A DNA stretch of 12,032 nucleotides, from contig JH720315.1 in the NCBI GenBank assembly GCA_000231825.2, forward strand, positions 570,009-582,040. Reading direction: 5' to 3'. This DNA comes from Tetrahymena elliotti 4EA (lineage: Eukaryota > Ciliophora > Oligohymenophorea > Hymenostomatida > Tetrahymenidae). Below, piece by piece: positions 9,341 to 12,032 of this stretch. Position 1 is the stretch's first letter; each line of letters begins with the position of its first letter. Below the pieces are notes generated by a model, which saw only the letters and a program-made list of their open reading frames with translations, did no database searches and was not told the origin of the DNA. Made by a program: the position numbers and the translations under genes.

Positions 9341-12032
9341 TCATTTACAAAAGGTTTGGCTATTAAAGTTAAAAAAGCAATAGATTAATATTAAAATTTG
9401 CTCTAAATGAATTAAAAAAATATTACAGTAGTAAACTAGCAAACAGTAGATTAAAGACATCAATATCGATATAACAATCTGTAATTGACTTAATGTATAA
9501 GTAAGTTGGAGAGTCATAAAAATCAAAAATTTATAAATTAATCTAACTAAATCCCATAGAATGAACTTTTATTTATAATCAGCAGTAAAGAATCCAAAAA
9601 GAATTTAATTTTCATAGTTTTTTAATGAAAACTTTTATCTGTTAATTTTTAAGAACAAAATACCAATTAGTATTAATAAAGCTAACACAATTACCACTAA
9701 AACCAATAATCCTAATTTACTATCTTTTAACATTTCACATTAAATAGAAAGATATTCCATAATAAAAAGTTGGTTGTCAAATTACTAGCAATTAATCTGT
9801 TTAATAATATTAAATATTAAAAAAATTAATATAATTAAAAGTATTTACGGATCTAAAAAATTTAGAAAGTAAGGCATTTAACGAAAAGTATGAAATTATG
9901 CTTATAGATACGAATATCATATACTTTAATTGTCTCTCATGATTATTGCTTTTCTTTTATAATATATACCAAAGTATAATCCAAAATATATTAAACAGAT
10001 ATACTACCAAATAAAAGTAAATTCCCTTGAAAATTATATTTGTATCTTCTAAGGCCCTTTCTAAAAAACATTCCGATATCCTTAGTTAATCACTAAAAAG
10101 ATTTCCAATATCAATAAAAATATAAGAAAATTTATTAGATATATTTTGATTATAATAAAACACTATCCCTGTCAGAGATGATTAAAATATTAAATATTTT
10201 ATGAAGAATATTATATTTTAATCATCATAGCTGTGTTATTTTTTGTAAAGCAACAACTAAACAACTTTTATCTTTATTTTTAATTAAGTTTAGTTTCTCA
10301 ATCTTTCAGCTAAGAAAATAGATACAATAGTCCCATAAATAAAAATAGCTATGGGATAAACTATTTCAGCAAATTTTTCATCTTAACATCTAAAATAGAT
10401 AAAAAATTATTTAAAATTTAATTTTAAAAATTTGAAAAAATTAAAATACCTTTAGCAATTTTCATCTAAATTCATGAAATAACTTTCACCCCAAGATTAT
10501 CCAGATCTATCACAATCCTCACAAAGTGCCCCAATATATCCTAATCATTTTGTAAATAAGTAAAACGAATTTCTAATATAAAAATTTTTACCTTATTTAC
10601 AGTAATAGTTTATATCAGTACGTTTAAATTAAAACAAACTCATTTGGTTTATTTACTTTTTTTCAATATCCCCTACACAATTTTTACAAGGATATAGAAC
10701 ACTAGATCTTTAGTTTACTCTCCACATATTAGATGGTAAATATATCTAATCTCTATAACAATAAACTTCTTAGCTAGGACAAGATTAGCAGACATCAGAT
10801 ACAGTAAAACTAAATTAATTATCTTTACAATCTTAACATGAATCATATTTTTCTAATAGTATTTTTGGTATTTAACCAACTAAACAATTGGAAGCCATTT
10901 TTACAATAACTATCAATTAGTAATTTTAGTATCCTATTACTACTGAATTTTAATCAAATATAGGAATTGAAATTAAATCGCTACTTATTTCTAATTTAAT
11001 TTATTATTTAAATTTTCCATAAACTTTTACATACTGAGTCATATTGAAACCTCCATTTTGATGATAAATTCTATTTGAACTAATGAATCCGTTACCATCT
11101 TAAACACTTACTTATATAAAAGCATCTTTAGAAATGTTTATAATTTCTTAATTCTAATCATTTGATAATTTTAATATTATATCTTCCTAATTGAGTTTTT
11201 AAAAAGTAAATATAGTTGGGTAGTAAAATTAATTTAATTAACAATAATTTAAAGATGATTTTTTATCATTTTTTTAAAATTGTTGAAGAAAAAATTTTTT
11301 ATTACCTTAAATTATCCTCCTAAATGATCTGTTAAGCTTAAAATATTTTATGTAGAATGTTAAATATTTTGAAGCTATTAGTTGATATATACATTTATTG
11401 ATATTGGTGAAGTGTAAATATTATCACAATAAAAATAAGCCTTATTTAAATTAAAGGTGTTGTTTAAATATTTATCCACACTTTACCCAGTTGTAGAAGC
11501 TATAGCACCACCATTTAAAGAAACATTTTCAGAAAAAAAGTTGTTAACTAGTTCCAATGTGTTTTCTAAAATATATTTTTTTTCATTTTAAATGTATATA
11601 GCTCCACCTTCATTATTTGCAAAGTTGCTTTAAAAGATAGATCTTGTTATTATTAAAGAAGAATTTTTTAAATATATTGATCCACCTTAGGCTAATGCCT
11701 TATTATTTTAAAATAGACAATCTTATATACTAATTGGATTTATTTAGTATTGAGAAACAACATCATAACTTTACTCAATATAAAGGCTGGCTCCCTAATT
11801 TGCAATATTATTTTCAAAATTACTTTTTTTAATTATTTATTATGAAGAAATTATTTGAATAATTCCATTAGTGCAGAAGTTACAAATATTGTTAGTAATT
11901 TTGGAATTCTCAATTGAGCAATTTTAGCCTCGATAGAATGCTATATTTTGTATTTAATTATTAAAATCAGTTAAGTTAAAATAGTTATTAATATTGATAT
12001 TTTTGTCAATTGTATTATTATAGATACTAATT
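9341..12032 (-). CDS. Gene A: beta-helix / cysteine-rich / multi-pass membrane protein, 3' part (5' end outside window)
   Basis: With TAA/TAG as Gln, five exons (12031-11306, 11186-10592, 10540-10450, 10389-9849, 9796-9341) join in phase into 802 residues ending at TGA 9343-9341. Residues 1-180 carry beta-helix repeats of the F-x-x-N-x-A-x-x-x-G-G-x-I-Y type. Residues 359-475 are cysteine-rich, with CQDCKDNQFSF, a Trp-Arg pair and GYIGALCEDCD. Residues 480-795 hold 7-8 hydrophobic segments. This order is typical of large ciliate proteins usually annotated only as putative transmembrane proteins. I infer an extracellular N-terminal beta-helix held at the cell or vesicle surface by the C-terminal membrane domain. 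No catalytic motif is visible and the molecular role is unknown. The exon lengths sum exactly to 803 codons, which supports the splice model. The N-terminus, any signal peptide and the promoter lie to the right of the window. The next gene downstream has the same orientation. Confidence 0.93.
9365..10364 (-). other. Gene A domain: polytopic C-terminal membrane region
   Basis: The hydrophobic segments lie at about residues 480-498, 530-550, 594-614, 627-648, 680-700, 736-756, 757-780 and 782-795. The clearest is GLLVLVVIVLALLILIG near residue 680. Short basic stretches (LKIKIK, QKKSNN, KINRQK) separate several of them and would favour the cytoplasmic side. I cannot fix the exact number (7 or 8) or the topology by eye. 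The protein ends within 10 residues of the last segment, so there is essentially no C-terminal tail. Confidence 0.8.
9797..9848 (-). other. Gene A intron (52 bp, phase 0)
   Basis: The donor is AGATCC|GTAAAT and the acceptor is AAACAG|ATTAAT. The flanking exons are multiples of three in cumulative length (1953 nt before it, 456 nt after it including the stop), and the frame continues to the terminal TGA. Confidence 0.88.
10390..10449 (-). other. Gene A intron (60 bp, phase 2)
   Basis: The donor is TAAAG|GTATTT and the acceptor is TTTTAG|ATGTTA. Removal joins AG|A (Arg) and creates the C-x-x-C pair NCQRC immediately before the first membrane segment. Confidence 0.9.
10541..10591 (-). other. 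Gene A intron (51 bp, phase 1)
   Basis: The donor is TAAG|GTAAAA and the acceptor is GATTAG|GATAT. Removal joins a split Gly codon and produces CKQGYIGALC. An in-frame TGA sits just upstream of the acceptor (TGATTAG), so the intron is required for translation. Confidence 0.92.
11187..11305 (-). other. Gene A intron (119 bp, phase 0)
   Basis: The donor is AAG|GTAATA and the acceptor is ATTAG|GAAGAT. The length is not a multiple of three, so reading through would shift the frame. Using the nearby AAG|ATATAA acceptor instead runs into TGA. This is the longest intron in the window. It is the least certain of the four in this gene because no conserved motif spans the junction. Confidence 0.75.
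11498..11818 (-). other. Gene A domain: parallel beta-helix (PMP-like) repeats
   Basis: Four repeats are clear: FENNIANQGASLY (residues 72-84), FQNNKALAQGGSIY (107-120), FQSNFANNEGGAIY (133-146) and FSENVSLNGGAIA (166-178). The Phe, Asn and Gly-Gly-x-Ile positions match the repeat of chlamydial polymorphic outer membrane proteins, which is widespread in ciliate and other beta-helix surface proteins. Less regular Asn-rich sequence before residue 72 suggests that more rungs continue past the window edge. The fold is inferred from the motif; no ligand or substrate can be named. Confidence 0.85.

Larger units (their letters stand above)
10386..10838 (-). other. Gene A domain: cysteine-rich juxtamembrane module
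   Basis: Residues 359-472 contain the series CQDCKDNQFSF, then CQSCPSQEVYC, an aromatic-Arg element (NMWRV), CKNC, YYCKQGYIGALCEDCD, a WGESYF element and finally CQRC just before the first membrane segment. This spacing, with C-x-x-C pairs and a G-Y-x-G-x-L-C-x-x-C core, recurs in ciliate surface proteins and recalls EGF/ephrin-receptor-like cysteine modules. Two introns interrupt it (10541-10591 and 10390-10449). Both split codons and both restore the motif exactly when removed. Confidence 0.85.

Noticed and set aside
9341..9526. Minus-strand 61-codon ORF as a separate small membrane protein
   Set aside because: It is the last part of gene A: the same frame continues upstream through TAA/TAG Gln codons and four introns. 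The apparent start is an internal Met at residue 742 or so.
1..12032. Telomeric repeats, tRNA or rRNA genes
   Set aside because: No G4T2-type repeat runs and no G+C-rich islands with cloverleaf-like pairing were seen on either strand.

Overview
The window looks like nuclear DNA of an oligohymenophorean ciliate, most likely Tetrahymena or a close hymenostome relative. It is very A+T-rich (roughly four-fifths by eye). Long coherent proteins appear only when TAA and TAG are read as glutamine and TGA is the only stop. The genes are split by many small GT..AG introns, mostly 48-70 bp with outliers of 92 and 119 bp. That is longer than the 20-34 bp introns usual in Paramecium. Under the standard code almost nothing is open, so the window falsely looks gene-poor.

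I reconstructed two large genes by hand, both on the minus strand, by following reading frame, splice phase and cysteine spacing. Gene A (right edge to 9341) is the 3' part of a multi-domain membrane protein: 802 residues in five exons, ending at a TGA. In order it has a parallel beta-helix region with PMP-like repeats, a cysteine-rich juxtamembrane module, and a polytopic membrane domain of about 7-8 hydrophobic segments. Its 5' end lies beyond the window.

Between the genes (5984-9340) lie about 3.4 kb of A+T-rich DNA in which I find no supportable gene. It should hold the 3' UTR of gene A and the promoter and 5' UTR of gene B.

Gene B (5983 to the left edge) encodes a secreted or surface cysteine-rich protein with a signal peptide. 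About 1385 residues are visible in about 30 exons. Its centre (3417-1133) is a tandem array of five units of about 457 bp. Each unit is three exons plus three introns (phases 0, 1, 2) and encodes about 97 residues with 8 cysteines. Older, diverged versions of the same module flank the array, and two neighbouring 138-nt exons form another duplicate pair. The 3' end is not resolved.

Both genes look like cell-surface proteins of lineage-specific ciliate families. Nothing in the sequence shows that they share a pathway. The most notable feature is the exon-intron array, which carries a higher-order A-B-A-B-B pattern in exons and introns alike.
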